DNA from: Pontibacter sp. HSC-14F20
GTDB taxonomy: Bacteria; Bacteroidota; Bacteroidia; Cytophagales; Hymenobacteraceae
Reading direction: 5' to 3'
DNA length: 64,000 nt
Assembly: GCF_019599265.1 (NCBI RefSeq)
Contig: NZ_JAHZTC010000013.1
Span: forward strand, 62,001-126,000
This document shows, piece after piece, positions 45,849 to 55,337 of the stretch. Position 1 is the stretch's first letter; each line of letters starts with the position of its first letter. Made by a program: the position numbers and the translations under genes. The notes under the pieces were generated by a model, which was not told the origin of the DNA, ran no database searches, and saw only the letters and a program-made list of their open reading frames with translations.

Positions 45849-47183
45849 ATGAAATTAAAGAAATATTGTAAACACTTGCTGGCAGGCTGCCTGCTGTTCC
45901 CGGGTGCCCTGTTGGCGCAGGACACCAGGGGCGTGGCAGCGAATGACAGTCTGACGCTGGAACAGGTCGTGAACTATGCGCTGGAGAACACCGCGGCCAT
46001 GGAACAGGCGCTGATCGACGAACAGATTGGCGACAGGGAGATCAGGGCCAGCCTGTCTGGTTGGTTTCCGCAGGTCAATGCCAATTTCGGGGGCACTTAC
46101 AACATCAAAAGGCAGCAGCAGCCGATCGGAGGAGAGATCATTACCTTCGGACAGAAGTACAATTCTAACCTGGCACTGCAGGCCACTCAGAACATTTTTG
46201 ATAATAACCTTCTCCTCGCATCCAAGGCCTCCCGTTCCAGAAGAGTACTCCTGGAGCAAGAAGTGACTGACACCCGCATCAACACGGTGGTAGAGGTGAG
46301 TAAGGCTTTTTACAACGTGCTGCTCACGCAGGAACAACTCCGCATCCTGGATCAGAATATTTCGCGTCAGGAAAAGCAGTACAACGACGCCCGCAGTCGA
46401 TACGAGGTAGGTTTGGTAGACAAGACTGACTACCAGCGAGCCGCTATTACGCTGGCCAACATCAGGTCAGACCGCAAGCGGGTGCAGGAAAGTATAAAAG
46501 CCAGCCTAGCTTACCTGAAGCAGCTGATGGGCTACCCGGTGGAGCAGGACCTGAGACTGACTTATAGCTATGGACGCATGGAGCAGGAGGTACAGGTGGA
46601 TACCACCGAGCTGATCGCGTTCGATAAAAGGGTAGAGCTGCAGCAATTGCAAACCCAACGCGACTTGCTGAAGCTGAACACGGCCTACAACCGATGGAGC
46701 TTCCTGCCGACTGTTTCGGCTTTTGCCAATTACAACCTGCTATACTTCAATAACGAGTTCGCCAACCTCTACAACCAGCACTTCCCGAACTCATCGGTAG
46801 GTATACAGGCCTCTCTCCCGATCTTTCAAGGCACCAGAAGGCTACAGAACCTGAAGATCGCGCAGTTGCAGGAAGACCGCCTGGATGTGCAGATCGAAGA
46901 CACGCGCCGTGCTATTAACACCGAGTACCAGACTGCGCTGGCTAACTACAAAGGCGATTATATGGAGTGGCGCACAGTGCAGCAGAATCTGGTAATGGCC
47001 GAAGAGGTGTACGAGATCATCAAGCTACAGTACGACGAGGGCGTGAAAGCCTACGTGGACCTGATCGTGGCCGAGACCGAGCTGCGCACCACCCAACTGA
47101 ACTACTACAATGCCCTTTACAGTGTGCTCTCCAGCAAACTGGACCTGCAGCGCGCCCTTGGAAATATAGACATCAACCGATAA
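45849..47183 (+). CDS. TolC family outer-membrane efflux protein
   Basis: A 444-residue outer-membrane channel component. A signal peptide ('KHLLAGCLLFPGALLAQD') is followed by two long alpha-helical repeats rich in Gln, Arg and Leu, each with the OEP pattern 'ALENTAAMEQALIDEQIGDREIRASLSGWFPQVNA' and 'NTEYQTALANYKGDYMEWRTVQQNLVMAEEVYEIIKLQYDEGVKAYVDLI'. It forms the exit duct of the tripartite pump encoded by the next two genes, 18 and 35 bases apart. The gene follows the tetR gene on the same strand. Confidence 0.92.
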   Translation: MKLKKYCKHLLAGCLLFPGALLAQDTRGVAANDSLTLEQVVNYALENTAAMEQALIDEQIGDREIRASLSGWFPQVNANFGGTYNIKRQQQPIGGEIITFGQKYNSNLALQATQNIFDNNLLLASKASRSRRVLLEQEVTDTRINTVVEVSKAFYNVLLTQEQLRILDQNISRQEKQYNDARSRYEVGLVDKTDYQRAAITLANIRSDRKRVQESIKASLAYLKQLMGYPVEQDLRLTYSYGRMEQEVQVDTTELIAFDKRVELQQLQTQRDLLKLNTAYNRWSFLPTVSAFANYNLLYFNNEFANLYNQHFPNSSVGIQASLPIFQGTRRLQNLKIAQLQEDRLDVQIEDTRRAINTEYQTALANYKGDYMEWRTVQQNLVMAEEVYEIIKLQYDEGVKAYVDLIVAETELRTTQLNYYNALYSVLSSKLDLQRALGNIDINR

Positions 47184-47201
47184 CATCAGAAAATCAGGAG
47201 A

Positions 47202-48347
47202 ATGAAAAATAAGTACACCTGGCTGTTTGCAGCCATCATCAGCCCAACTATACTTGTGTCTTGCGGCGGTGACGATGCCGGACAGCAACAGATGAACCCC
47301 GCGGCCATGGCCGTTCCGGTCAATACGATTCAGGTAAAGCAGCAAAGCGTGACCGGCCGCGACACCTATCCGGCTACGGTGGTGCCGCTGCAGGAAGTAG
47401 AATTGCGTCCGCAGGTATCCGGTTATATCACCAACATCTTCGTGCAGGACGGGCAGCGTGTTAAAAAGGGGCAGAAGCTCTACGAAATAGATCAGAACAA
47501 ATACCAGGCAGGTATACAGCAGGCACAGGCAAGTTTGCAAAGCGCAAAAGCCAACCTGGCTCGCGCCGAGAAGGACCTGGAGCGTTACGAGCGCCTAGCC
47601 GAGCGCGATGCCATTGCACGACAGCAGGTAGACTATGCCCGCACCGACGTACAGACCGCCCGCGCGCAGGTTTCGGCCGCACAGGCGCAGGTGAGTAGCG
47701 CCTCCACCGACCTGAGTTATTCCGTGATCAGTGCGCCTTTTAGCGGTGTGATCGGTATTTCGCAGGTACGGGTAGGAGCGCAGGTATCGCCGGGGCAGCC
47801 TTTACTCAACACCATTTCTTCCTCCGACCCGATTGCAGTTGATATTGTGATCAACGAAGGAGAGCTTGGTCGTTTCAGCAACCTGCAGCAGGGCAAGCAA
47901 CCTGACTCACTTTTCACCATTCGCTTCAACAATGGCCAGCAATACGAGCACAATGGCAAGCTGGTCGCCATCGACAGGGCCATCGGCCGCCGCTCTGGTA
48001 CCACAACCGTGCGTGTGCAGTTCCCTAACCCTGACGAAAGGCTGATACCAGGTATGACGGTGAGCCTGAATGTGCTGAACCAGGACCTGGGTGATCAGAT
48101 CGTGATCCCTTACAAGTCGGTGACCGAACAGCTGGGCGAGTACTATGTATATGTGGTGCAGGGTGATTCGGTAGTGCAGCAGAACGTGCAGCTGGGTACC
48201 CGGGTGAGCGCTGACATTGTGGTGCGCGAAGGCCTGAAAGAAGGGCAGCAGATCGTGACCGAAGGTATACAGCGTCTGCGCCAGGGAGCTAAAGTACAAG
48301 TAGGTGGTCCTGAGCAAGGACAGCCACAGGCAGGAGCCGGCAAATAA
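47202..48347 (+). CDS. RND efflux periplasmic adaptor lipoprotein
   Basis: A 381-residue membrane-fusion protein. The signal ends in the lipobox 'TILVSC', so it is a lipid-anchored adaptor. It has a biotinyl-lipoyl-like part ('VELRPQVSGYITNIFVQDGQRVKKGQKLYEID'), a coiled-coil hairpin rich in Gln and Ala ('QAGIQQAQASLQSAKANLARAEKDLERYERLAERDAIARQQVD'), and beta-barrel and membrane-proximal domains ('VISAPFSGVIGISQVRVGAQVSPGQPLL', 'NPDERLIPGMTVSLNVL'). It bridges the pump and the TolC channel. It lies in a three-gene operon with normal spacing. Confidence 0.94.
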   Translation: MKNKYTWLFAAIISPTILVSCGGDDAGQQQMNPAAMAVPVNTIQVKQQSVTGRDTYPATVVPLQEVELRPQVSGYITNIFVQDGQRVKKGQKLYEIDQNKYQAGIQQAQASLQSAKANLARAEKDLERYERLAERDAIARQQVDYARTDVQTARAQVSAAQAQVSSASTDLSYSVISAPFSGVIGISQVRVGAQVSPGQPLLNTISSSDPIAVDIVINEGELGRFSNLQQGKQPDSLFTIRFNNGQQYEHNGKLVAIDRAIGRRSGTTTVRVQFPNPDERLIPGMTVSLNVLNQDLGDQIVIPYKSVTEQLGEYYVYVVQGDSVVQQNVQLGTRVSADIVVREGLKEGQQIVTEGIQRLRQGAKVQVGGPEQGQPQAGAGK

Positions 48348-48382
48348 ATGGAGATAGGTCTTTCAGAAGATTAACAGATAAT

Positions 48383-51300
48383 ATGATTTCAGAAGTATTT
48401 ATAAGAAGGCCCGTCACCGCTATGGTGATCTCGATTGTGATCGTACTGGTGGGTGCGCTGGCCATGATGAATTTGCCTGTCACGCAGTATCCGGATATTT
48501 CGCCGCCCACCGTTTCAGTATCGGCCAATTATACCGGCTCTGACGCCCTGACGGTGGAGCAATCGGTGGCAACACCGGTGGAGACGCAGATCAACGGTAC
48601 GCCAGGTATGGCCTACATCACCTCTACCAACACGAGTACCGGCCAGATGAACATGGCGGTAACGTTTGAGATCGGGACCGATATTGACATTGCCACGCTC
48701 GATGTGCAGAACCGCGCCAGCATTGCGCAGCCGACGCTGCCGGAAGAGGTACGGCGACTGGGTGTGACGGTGCGTAAGCGTAACCCGAGTATCATGATGG
48801 TGATCGGTATTTTCTCGCCAAAGCGCACGCACGACATCCAGTTCCTCGATAACTACACCAACATCTACATCAAAGATGCCCTGATGCGTGTAAGCGGGGT
48901 GGGGGACATCACTTCTATCGGCCAGGATTTCAGTATGCGCCTCTGGCTGCAGCCCGACAAACTGGCGCAATATGGCATTGGTGCAAGTGAGATTACGGCC
49001 GCGATACAGGAGCAGAACCTGCAGGTAGCCGCCGGTACGGTAGGCGGTGCGCCGCAGTACAACACGCAGGCTTTTCAGTACCCGATCACGGTAACCGGCC
49101 GATTGCAGACGCAGGAGGAGTTTGGTGATATTATTGTGCGCACTAACCCTGCCGATGGCTCGGTGGTATACCTGCGCGATGTAGCCCGTATCGAGTTTGG
49201 TCGCTTTGATTATGGCCGTCAGTCGAAGATAAACGGCAACCCGGCTACCATGATGCTCCTGTACCAGGCACCTGGAAGCAACGCCCTCGAAACAGCCGAA
49301 GGCATCTACGCCGCGCTGGACGAGCTGAAAGCATCTTTCCCGGCCGATGTGGATTATGTCGTTTCTTTTGAGACGGTATCGGTGGTGCAGGTGTCAATCA
49401 ATGAGGTTGTCATGACGCTGATAGAAGCCCTGATCCTGGTGATCCTGGTGGTGTTCCTGTTCCTGCAGAGCTGGCGCGCCACACTCATTCCAATCCTGGC
49501 TATACCTGTTTCTATCATCGGTACATTCGTCTTCTTTATTCCGCTGGGCTTTACCATCAACACACTCACGCTCTTCGGTTTCGTGCTCTCAATTGGTATT
49601 GTGGTGGATGATGCCATTGTGGTGGTGGAAGCCGTGCAGCACTACATCGACCATGAGAAGCTCTCGGCGAGAGAAGCCACACGCAGGGCCATGAAAGATA
49701 TCACAGCACCGGTTATTGCCATTGCGCTTATTCTAGCAGCCGTATTTATACCTGTGGGCTTTATACCGGGCATTGTGGGTAGGCTATACCAGCAATTCGC
49801 GATCACGATTGCAATTTCTGTGTTGATTTCAGCTTTTGTGGCACTGACCCTCACGCCGGCACTGTGCTCGATCATGCTCAAGCCGATGAACGTGAATAAG
49901 GACTCGCGCGGCATCAACAAGTTCTTCTATAACTTTAACAATTGGTTTGCACGCACGACAGAGCGGTACTCGGTTGGCGTACGCAAGAGTATCAAAGCAA
50001 CGCCGCTGGTGCTCATCGTCCTGATCTGTATTTATGTGGGCACCTTCGGACTATTCGCTACTAAGCCAACTGGCTTTATACCGACTGAGGACGAAGGCCG
50101 TATGTTCGTATCGGTGGAGCTGCCGGAAGGCGCTTCTATGAGCAGAACCTCTGAAATTCTGGAGGAGATTGGCAACCAGCTGGGCTCCGTGGAATCGATC
50201 CGGAACTATACCTCCATTGCTGGTCTGAACGCGATCAACTTCTCATTTAAGTCAAACAGCGGTACTTTTTTCGTGCAGCTGGAGCCCTGGGATCAGCGAA
50301 CAGACGAGGCATCGCATCTGAACGGTGTGATGGCCGAGGTGCAGCAAAAAATAGCGGGCATCAAAGAGGCTAACGTGCGATTGGTAGCGCCTCCGGCTAT
50401 ACCTGGTCTGGGCGCTTCGGGTGGTTTCTCGTTTGTGCTGCAGCAGCGCACCGCCGGCGATGTGCGTGAGTTGGAACAGGTGATGGGGCAGTTCCTGGGA
50501 GCAGCCAATGCTCGTCCTGAGATAGGTATGGCGTACAGTTTCTTTACAGCCAAAACACCGGGATACCACATTGACGTGGACCGCGAAAAGGCCAAGCGAC
50601 TGGGCGTGAACATTGCCGATATTTATTCCACTATGTCCACCTACATGGGTAGCCGCTACGTGAACGACTTTACGCGCTACGGCCGTAATTTTAGAGTGGT
50701 GGCACAGGCCGACACCGCCTACCGCATGGACATCGAAAGCCTGAAGCAGTTTTATGTGATGAACAGACAGGGAGAATCCGTGCCGCTGAGTGCCTTGGTT
50801 ACTTCGCGGGTAGTAGAGAATGCGGCTGTGATTTCGCACTACAACCTTTTCCGCTCTGTGGACATCAATGGCAGTGCTGCCCCGGGCTACAGTAGTGGTC
50901 AGGCGCTGGATGCGCTGGAGGAAGTGGCGGCGCAGGTACTGCCTGCCGGCTATGGCTACGAGTTTACCGGGCTGAGCCGTGAGGAACGTGCAGCAGGTTC
51001 GAGTACGATCTACATCTTCTCGCTTTCGATCCTGCTCGTGCTTCTGTTGCTGGCGGCGCTCTACGAGAGCTGGTCGGTGCCGTTCTCTATCCTGTTCGCG
51101 ATTCCGCTGGGTATGTTTGGCGCTATTCTGGCCCTGACGTTTCTGCCTAAGCTGGACAACAACGTGTACGCCCAGATCGGTATGGTGACGCTGATCGGTC
51201 TGGCAGCCAAAAACGCCATTCTGATTGTGGAGTTTGCCAAGGAACGCGTGGACCGGGGCATGGAACTGATTGAGGCAACAATTGAGGCCGTAAAGCTTCG

Positions 51301-51583
51301 TCTGCGTCCGATCATCATGACCTCGCTGGCCTTCATTTTGGGTGTGGTGCCGCTGGCGCTTTCTTCCGGTGCTGGTGCCGTATCGCGCCAGACGATTGGT
51401 TGGGTTGTGATTGGTGGCATGCTGGCCGCTACCTTCCTGGCAATCTTTGTGGTGCCGGTATTGTATGTGGTCATTACCCGGATTGCCTATGGTAAAAAGG
51501 GCCTGGCCGAGCTGCGTGCCAAAGGCGGTGACCTGCCGGACAACCATGGCAGTGATCCCGCTTATGTGAACCCTGAGGCTTAA
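48383..51583 (+). CDS. RND efflux pump permease (AcrB/MexB type, HAE1)
   Basis: A 1066-residue inner-membrane pump with twelve transmembrane helices and two large periplasmic loops. Typical features are the start 'MISEVFIRRPVTAMVISIVIVLVGALAMMNLPVTQYPDI', 'GIVVDDAIVVVEAVQ' in helix 4 with the proton-relay Asp pair, 'DEGRMFVSVELPEGAS', 'GLAAKNAILIVEFAKE' and 'LRPIIMTSLAFILGVVPLALSSGAGAVSRQTIGWVVIGGM'. It should export drugs or other hydrophobic compounds driven by protons. It closes an operon with TolC-like and adaptor genes, followed by a terminator. Confidence 0.96.
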   Translation: MISEVFIRRPVTAMVISIVIVLVGALAMMNLPVTQYPDISPPTVSVSANYTGSDALTVEQSVATPVETQINGTPGMAYITSTNTSTGQMNMAVTFEIGTDIDIATLDVQNRASIAQPTLPEEVRRLGVTVRKRNPSIMMVIGIFSPKRTHDIQFLDNYTNIYIKDALMRVSGVGDITSIGQDFSMRLWLQPDKLAQYGIGASEITAAIQEQNLQVAAGTVGGAPQYNTQAFQYPITVTGRLQTQEEFGDIIVRTNPADGSVVYLRDVARIEFGRFDYGRQSKINGNPATMMLLYQAPGSNALETAEGIYAALDELKASFPADVDYVVSFETVSVVQVSINEVVMTLIEALILVILVVFLFLQSWRATLIPILAIPVSIIGTFVFFIPLGFTINTLTLFGFVLSIGIVVDDAIVVVEAVQHYIDHEKLSAREATRRAMKDITAPVIAIALILAAVFIPVGFIPGIVGRLYQQFAITIAISVLISAFVALTLTPALCSIMLKPMNVNKDSRGINKFFYNFNNWFARTTERYSVGVRKSIKATPLVLIVLICIYVGTFGLFATKPTGFIPTEDEGRMFVSVELPEGASMSRTSEILEEIGNQLGSVESIRNYTSIAGLNAINFSFKSNSGTFFVQLEPWDQRTDEASHLNGVMAEVQQKIAGIKEANVRLVAPPAIPGLGASGGFSFVLQQRTAGDVRELEQVMGQFLGAANARPEIGMAYSFFTAKTPGYHIDVDREKAKRLGVNIADIYSTMSTYMGSRYVNDFTRYGRNFRVVAQADTAYRMDIESLKQFYVMNRQGESVPLSALVTSRVVENAAVISHYNLFRSVDINGSAAPGYSSGQALDALEEVAAQVLPAGYGYEFTGLSREERAAGSSTIYIFSLSILLVLLLLAALYESWSVPFSILFAIPLGMFGAILALTFLPKLDNNVYAQIGMVTLIGLAAKNAILIVEFAKERVDRGMELIEATIEAVKLRLRPIIMTSLAFILGVVPLALSSGAGAVSRQTIGWVVIGGMLAATFLAIFVVPVLYVVITRIAYGKKGLAELRAKGGDLPDNHGSDPAYVNPEA

Positions 51584-51629
51584 GGAGAGCTTTGTCTAAG
51601 GACAAATGACTCTTGTCTAGGTATAAATG

Positions 51630-51659
51630 AAAAGCCCCGGCCGTTTGGTCGGGGCTTTT
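51630..51659. terminator. Terminator of the RND operon
   Basis: A 10-bp stem (51630-51639 with 51650-51659) with an A run before and a T run after. It lies about 47 bases after the pump stop and could also serve the convergent gene that ends at 51744. Confidence 0.85.
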
Positions 51660-51743
51660 GCTTTTGAATCAAGCTTGAGATCGTGCTATACCTATACCTG
51701 GAGTAACTTAGCGCAGGGCTCATTTCTTTTTTTGTCAGGCACG

Positions 51744-52247
51744 CTACCTGGGAGTTTTCTCCATCAGACGCTCGATCCAGAAAATCAAAAACAGCGCAAC
51801 AAGGTTGATTCCGATGAACTTCTGGCCGAGGTCGGTGCCGATGCTGAAGTGAAAAGAGGAGAGGGCCAGCCTGAACTTAAAGATCCAGCCTTCGACCATA
51901 TCCACGCCAAAACCAATGCGCAAGCCTGCTACATACTGAAAGCCATAGGCTCCAAACGAGAAGTACACTACCTGCAGCAGCTGGTTGATGAGCGAGAGCA
52001 CGAGGCCGCGTTTGTGGTTACGGAAGAGCATGCGTCCGCAAAGAATGGAAAAAATGTAAAGTCCGCCGGCGAAAAGACCGATGCGCAGTGCTGTCTGGTC
52101 AATAAACATTTCGCCGCTGAACATCACCCACAGGGTGAGGGCTATACCTAAAATGCCGCCGATGATCTGGTAAAGCGCAAGGGCTTTTATCTGATTTCTG
52201 ATCTGGTTGTTCAAACTGTTTTTTTGCTTTGTCAAACTAGCTGGCAA
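51744..52247 (-). CDS. Small integral membrane protein, hypothetical
   Basis: A protein of up to 167 residues with about four hydrophobic helices: 'LYQIIGGILGIALTLWVMFSG', 'IGLFAGGLYIFSILCGRMLF', 'LINQLLQVVYFSFGAYGFQYV' and 'FIGINLVALFLIFWIERLM'. No family is recognised. The frame has no ATG before the first helix; TTG codons at 52247 and downstream are the possible starts, so the exact N-terminus is uncertain. A frame on the other strand overlaps it but has no protein-like features. It ends convergent with the RND operon. Confidence 0.65.
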   Translation of the reverse strand: MPASLTKQKNSLNNQIRNQIKALALYQIIGGILGIALTLWVMFSGEMFIDQTALRIGLFAGGLYIFSILCGRMLFRNHKRGLVLSLINQLLQVVYFSFGAYGFQYVAGLRIGFGVDMVEGWIFKFRLALSSFHFSIGTDLGQKFIGINLVALFLIFWIERLMEKTPR

Positions 52248-52344
52248 GTTAGTAAAATTAGGGCTGGGCTCACTAGGGAAATCTCATCGAGAATCACTAC
52301 ATTTCTAGGAAGAAAGCAGAACCTCAACAGGATACTTCAAGTCA

Positions 52345-53646
52345 ATGCCAGCACTCTTCAACAAAAACAGCAGCCAGATTAAAGTAGGACTTTACGCCGC
52401 CGTGGTGGTTTTCTTTGCCTATACCATGATCTTCGGCTTCCGGAAATCTTTCACAGTGGCCACTTTCGACGGAATGGAAATTGCCGGGTATAGCTATAAG
52501 ACGATCCTGGTGATCAGTCAGGTGCTGGGTTATCTGCTGGCAAAATTCTACGGCATCAAGTATATAGCGGAGCTTAAACGAACGGGCCGGGGCGGCGTTA
52601 TTCTGCTCCTGACAGGTATAGCCTGGCTGAGCTGGCTGTTTTTCGCCCTCGTGCCGCCTCCTTACAACATTGCTTTTCTGTTTGTTAACGGTTTTCCGCT
52701 GGGCATGCTCTGGGGCGTTGTTTTCTCTTATGTAGAGGGCAGGCGAAGTACTGATTTTATTGGGGCCACATTAGCAGTAAGTTTCATCTTCGCCTCCGGC
52801 TTTGTCAAGTCGGTGGGGGCCTGGCTGATGGTGCAGTTTGGCGTGTCGGAGTTTTGGGTGCCGTTCTATACCGGTCTGGTCTTCGCATTGCCGCTGCTGC
52901 TCTTTATTTTCCTGATGGAAAGGATTCCGCCACCCAGCGAAGAAGACATCCAGCTACGAACAGAGCGGGCCCCTATGACCGAAGAAGACCGGAAACGTTT
53001 TGTGAAGGAGTTTTTCGCCGGCATTGTGGCCTGCGTCCTCATCTACTGTTTTGCAACTATCTTCCGGGACATACGCGATAATTTTGGGGCAGAAATGTGG
53101 AAAGAGCTGGGCTTTTTCGATCAGCCAGCCATTTTCTCAAAAACAGAAACTCCTATCACCCTCATCATCTTGGTTCTGATCGGCAGCATGGTGCTCATCA
53201 AAAACAATTATAAGGCCCTGCAGACAGCGCACGTTTTTATCCTAATTGGCTTCGCGATTGCCGGCATTTCAACCGCGCTTTTTGCCGCTCAGTCTATGGA
53301 TCCGGTGTGGTGGATGATGTTGGTGGGCCTGGGCTTGTACATGGTGTACATCCCGTTCAATGCCGTCTTCTTCGACCGGTTGATCTCCGCTTTCAGGTAT
53401 ACCGGAAACGTCGGTTTCCTGATTTACCTAGCCGATTCGTTTGGGTATGTGGGGAGCGTGGGGGTGCTGTTCAGCAAAGAGATTTTTAAGGTACAGCTGA
53501 ACTGGGTCACGTTTTTCTCCAACAGCGTGATCGGACTGTCTGCCATCGGCATTGTGCTGACTGCATTTTCGATGGTGTATTTTGGAAGAAAGTATGAAAA
53601 GTTGCAAGCTAGTGAACGGAGTGCGGCAAAAGCAGTACAGGTATAA
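52345..53646 (+). CDS. DUF5690 family membrane protein (MFS-like)
   Basis: A 433-residue polytopic membrane protein with about twelve helices. The N-terminal 'VGLYAAVVVFFAYTMIFGFRKSFTVATFDGMEIAGYSYKTILVISQVLGYLLAKFYGIKYIAE' and 'NGFPLGMLWGVVFSYVEGRRSTDFIGATLAVSFIFASGFVKSVG' match the DUF5690 pattern of Bacteroidota. The fold resembles MFS transporters, so solute transport is likely, but the substrate is unknown. The stop TAA is part of a copy of the GGTATA word. It is monocistronic and convergent with the next minus-strand genes. Confidence 0.82.
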   Translation: MPALFNKNSSQIKVGLYAAVVVFFAYTMIFGFRKSFTVATFDGMEIAGYSYKTILVISQVLGYLLAKFYGIKYIAELKRTGRGGVILLLTGIAWLSWLFFALVPPPYNIAFLFVNGFPLGMLWGVVFSYVEGRRSTDFIGATLAVSFIFASGFVKSVGAWLMVQFGVSEFWVPFYTGLVFALPLLLFIFLMERIPPPSEEDIQLRTERAPMTEEDRKRFVKEFFAGIVACVLIYCFATIFRDIRDNFGAEMWKELGFFDQPAIFSKTETPITLIILVLIGSMVLIKNNYKALQTAHVFILIGFAIAGISTALFAAQSMDPVWWMMLVGLGLYMVYIPFNAVFFDRLISAFRYTGNVGFLIYLADSFGYVGSVGVLFSKEIFKVQLNWVTFFSNSVIGLSAIGIVLTAFSMVYFGRKYEKLQASERSAAKAVQV

Positions 53647-53714
53647 TGCTTGCTTTTCGCTTCTTGCTTACAGAGTCGGTACAGCGTAAATAAGGTAGAG
53701 CAGCACCGCCCTGC

Positions 53715-54086
53715 TTATTTATTCAGAAACCGGTAGAAAATTAAACCGCCTGCTGCGTAGAGGGCGGCATCTACCCAGTCAGAGGTATAGCGGGGCATGA
53801 ATTTCGGGAAAAACACCTCGAAGGCAAGCGAAAAATAAACAACCGTGAAAACAACATGGTACCAGGCGAGGCGCAGCTGCTGACCGTAGAAAAAGCGAAT
53901 TACAAACAAAGTGACAGTGAGCACCAGCGGCAGGCAAAGCAAATCGTCCAGGTAATGCTGCACCCACCACAGCCTGGGCAGTTCGAGCCAGCGCCACACC
54001 AGATGCAACAGGTATACCCCTGCCAAAAGCCAGAACAATGGACTGAGGGTGCGCCAGCTTATCCGGCCAGCAACGCGATCAGCCAT
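53715..54086 (-). CDS. Small integral membrane protein, 123 aa
   Basis: A 123-residue protein with about three or four hydrophobic helices ('LSPLFWLLAGVYLLHLVWRW', 'YLDDLLCLPLVLTVTLFVIRFFY', 'WYHVVFTVVYFSLAFEVFFPKF') and a short C-terminal one. Proteins of this pattern are often labelled 'magnesium citrate secondary transporter' in Hymenobacteraceae, a name that I regard as unsupported. The conserved-looking 'HYLDDLLCLPLVL' may be functional. It overlaps the zinc-ribbon gene upstream by 28 bases, so the two are translated together. Confidence 0.7.
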   Translation of the reverse strand: MADRVAGRISWRTLSPLFWLLAGVYLLHLVWRWLELPRLWWVQHYLDDLLCLPLVLTVTLFVIRFFYGQQLRLAWYHVVFTVVYFSLAFEVFFPKFMPRYTSDWVDAALYAAGGLIFYRFLNK

Positions 54087-54355
54087 AAAAGGAAGGAGAC
54101 AATGGATACAAAGGCGATCTGGAAGCCCAAGCCGATCCGCTTAAAAAACTGGGTATACCAGGGATCGTCGGGGTTTAATTCGATGAATTTAATGGAGAAA
54201 CGCTCTTCTTCCTCTTGCCGGCGCTCCTCCCGCTCTTGCTGGCGGGCAACGGCCACCGGGTCAAGCACGCTCTGGCAATGCTCGCAGCGGTCGGTAGGGT
54301 TCTGGTTCCAGTGTGACCACTGACCGCAGTTCGGACATTTTCTGCTAGCACTCAT
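54059..54355 (-). CDS. Zinc-ribbon protein with membrane anchor, 98 aa
   Basis: A 98-residue protein. The N-terminus has 'CPNCGQWSHW' and 'RCEHCQSVLDP', four Cys in a zinc-ribbon arrangement. An Arg/Glu-rich helix follows ('ARQQEREERRQEEEERF') and then a single membrane helix near the C-terminus ('GLGFQIAFVSIVSFLLWLIALLAG'). It probably sits in the inner membrane with the zinc ribbon in the cytoplasm. It overlaps the next membrane-protein gene, suggesting that the two work together. I know no assigned function. Confidence 0.75.
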   Translation of the reverse strand: MSASRKCPNCGQWSHWNQNPTDRCEHCQSVLDPVAVARQQEREERRQEEEERFSIKFIELNPDDPWYTQFFKRIGLGFQIAFVSIVSFLLWLIALLAG

Positions 54356-54592
54356 AGTTATTCAGGTATGTAGCCTTCCGTTTCAGCGGAAATGTATGGT
54401 TTGCTTCCTTTTAAACCACACAATCAGGTTAATACAAAGATACTACATTTCACTGGCTTCCGTGGGCTGAAATGGAATTATCGTCTGTTTTTGAGCAGGA
54501 AATCATTCTGTTAGCTGGTTGGTTCAGGTATACGCTTTTGCAATGAAAAGGCAACCCGGACACTGAAAAGTAGCTTCAACATGGTCATCTTG

Positions 54593-55087
54593 TTAACGCT
54601 CGGATTTGATAAAGCTGATATGCCCATCTGATTCAACATGCGCTGCCTTAACTTCTTTTACATCTTCTATACCTTCTCTTCGCAGATGCTCCAACAGTTC
54701 TTCTTCTGTCAGAAACTCACGGCGCATGTTGCGGCGCAGCAGTTTGCCATCCTTTACCACGAGCAGCGGGGGGTAAGAGATGAGTTTTTCTACGAGTGAA
54801 GAGTGGTAGCTCAGCAGGTTAATACTATAGTTCAGGGCCATTAATGTCAGAATCACAAGGAAGCCTTCTGTGATGGAGGAATAGCCTCCGAGCGAGTGCG
54901 TTGTGGCCTCTGCAATGAGCACGACAAAAAGCAGGTCAATAGTGGCGAGCTCTCCCCCGGTCCTGCGTGGCACGATGCGCAGCAGCAACAGAATGCCCAG
55001 GTATAGGACCGAAGCTCTCAACACAAGTTCAAGCACAGGGGTTTCTGTTCTGAAGAGTTCAGCCAGATTTATTTGAAGTAACTCCAT
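54593..55087 (-). CDS. DUF421 (YetF-like) membrane protein
   Basis: A 164-residue protein with three hydrophobic helices ('LVLRASVLYLGILLLLRIVP', 'ATIDLLFVVLIAEATTHSLGG', 'ITEGFLVILTLMALNYSINLL') followed by a cytoplasmic domain ('PPLLVVKDGKLLRRNMRREFLTEEELLEHLRREGIEDVKEVKAAHVESDGHISFI'). This is the DUF421/YetF plan. The frame extends 14 codons upstream to 55129, but the ATG at 55087 gives the usual start. YetF-like proteins have been linked to spore or stress functions in Bacillus; the role here is unknown. Confidence 0.85.
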   Translation of the reverse strand: MELLQINLAELFRTETPVLELVLRASVLYLGILLLLRIVPRRTGGELATIDLLFVVLIAEATTHSLGGYSSITEGFLVILTLMALNYSINLLSYHSSLVEKLISYPPLLVVKDGKLLRRNMRREFLTEEELLEHLRREGIEDVKEVKAAHVESDGHISFIKSER

Positions 55088-55337
55088 GTTAGTTAAATGT
55101 CTAAGTTTAAACGCTCTTGCCAGCAGCATCTGACACTTTATACCTACATCGCTTTATATCAGGGTCTCCTGGCAATTGCCTATGTACGGCAAATGAGGCA
55201 ACCGGATGCTGTTGAAAGATTGGCAATGAGGTAGAGCCTGTATCAGGTAAAAACCTGTTAATCAATATTTATAGCAAGTACACTTTCTGAATTTTGGATT
55301 CTGCGTACAACAGAAATAAAACTAAAAAGCTATCAGC

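Noticed and set aside
50252..51547. A 431-codon open frame on the minus strand
   Set aside because: It lies opposite the RND pump gene and is rich in His, Gln and Arg, as expected from a reversed high-GC codon pattern.
51627..52151. A 174-codon plus-strand frame after the RND operon
   Set aside because: It overlaps the operon terminator and is antisense to a protein with regular membrane helices.
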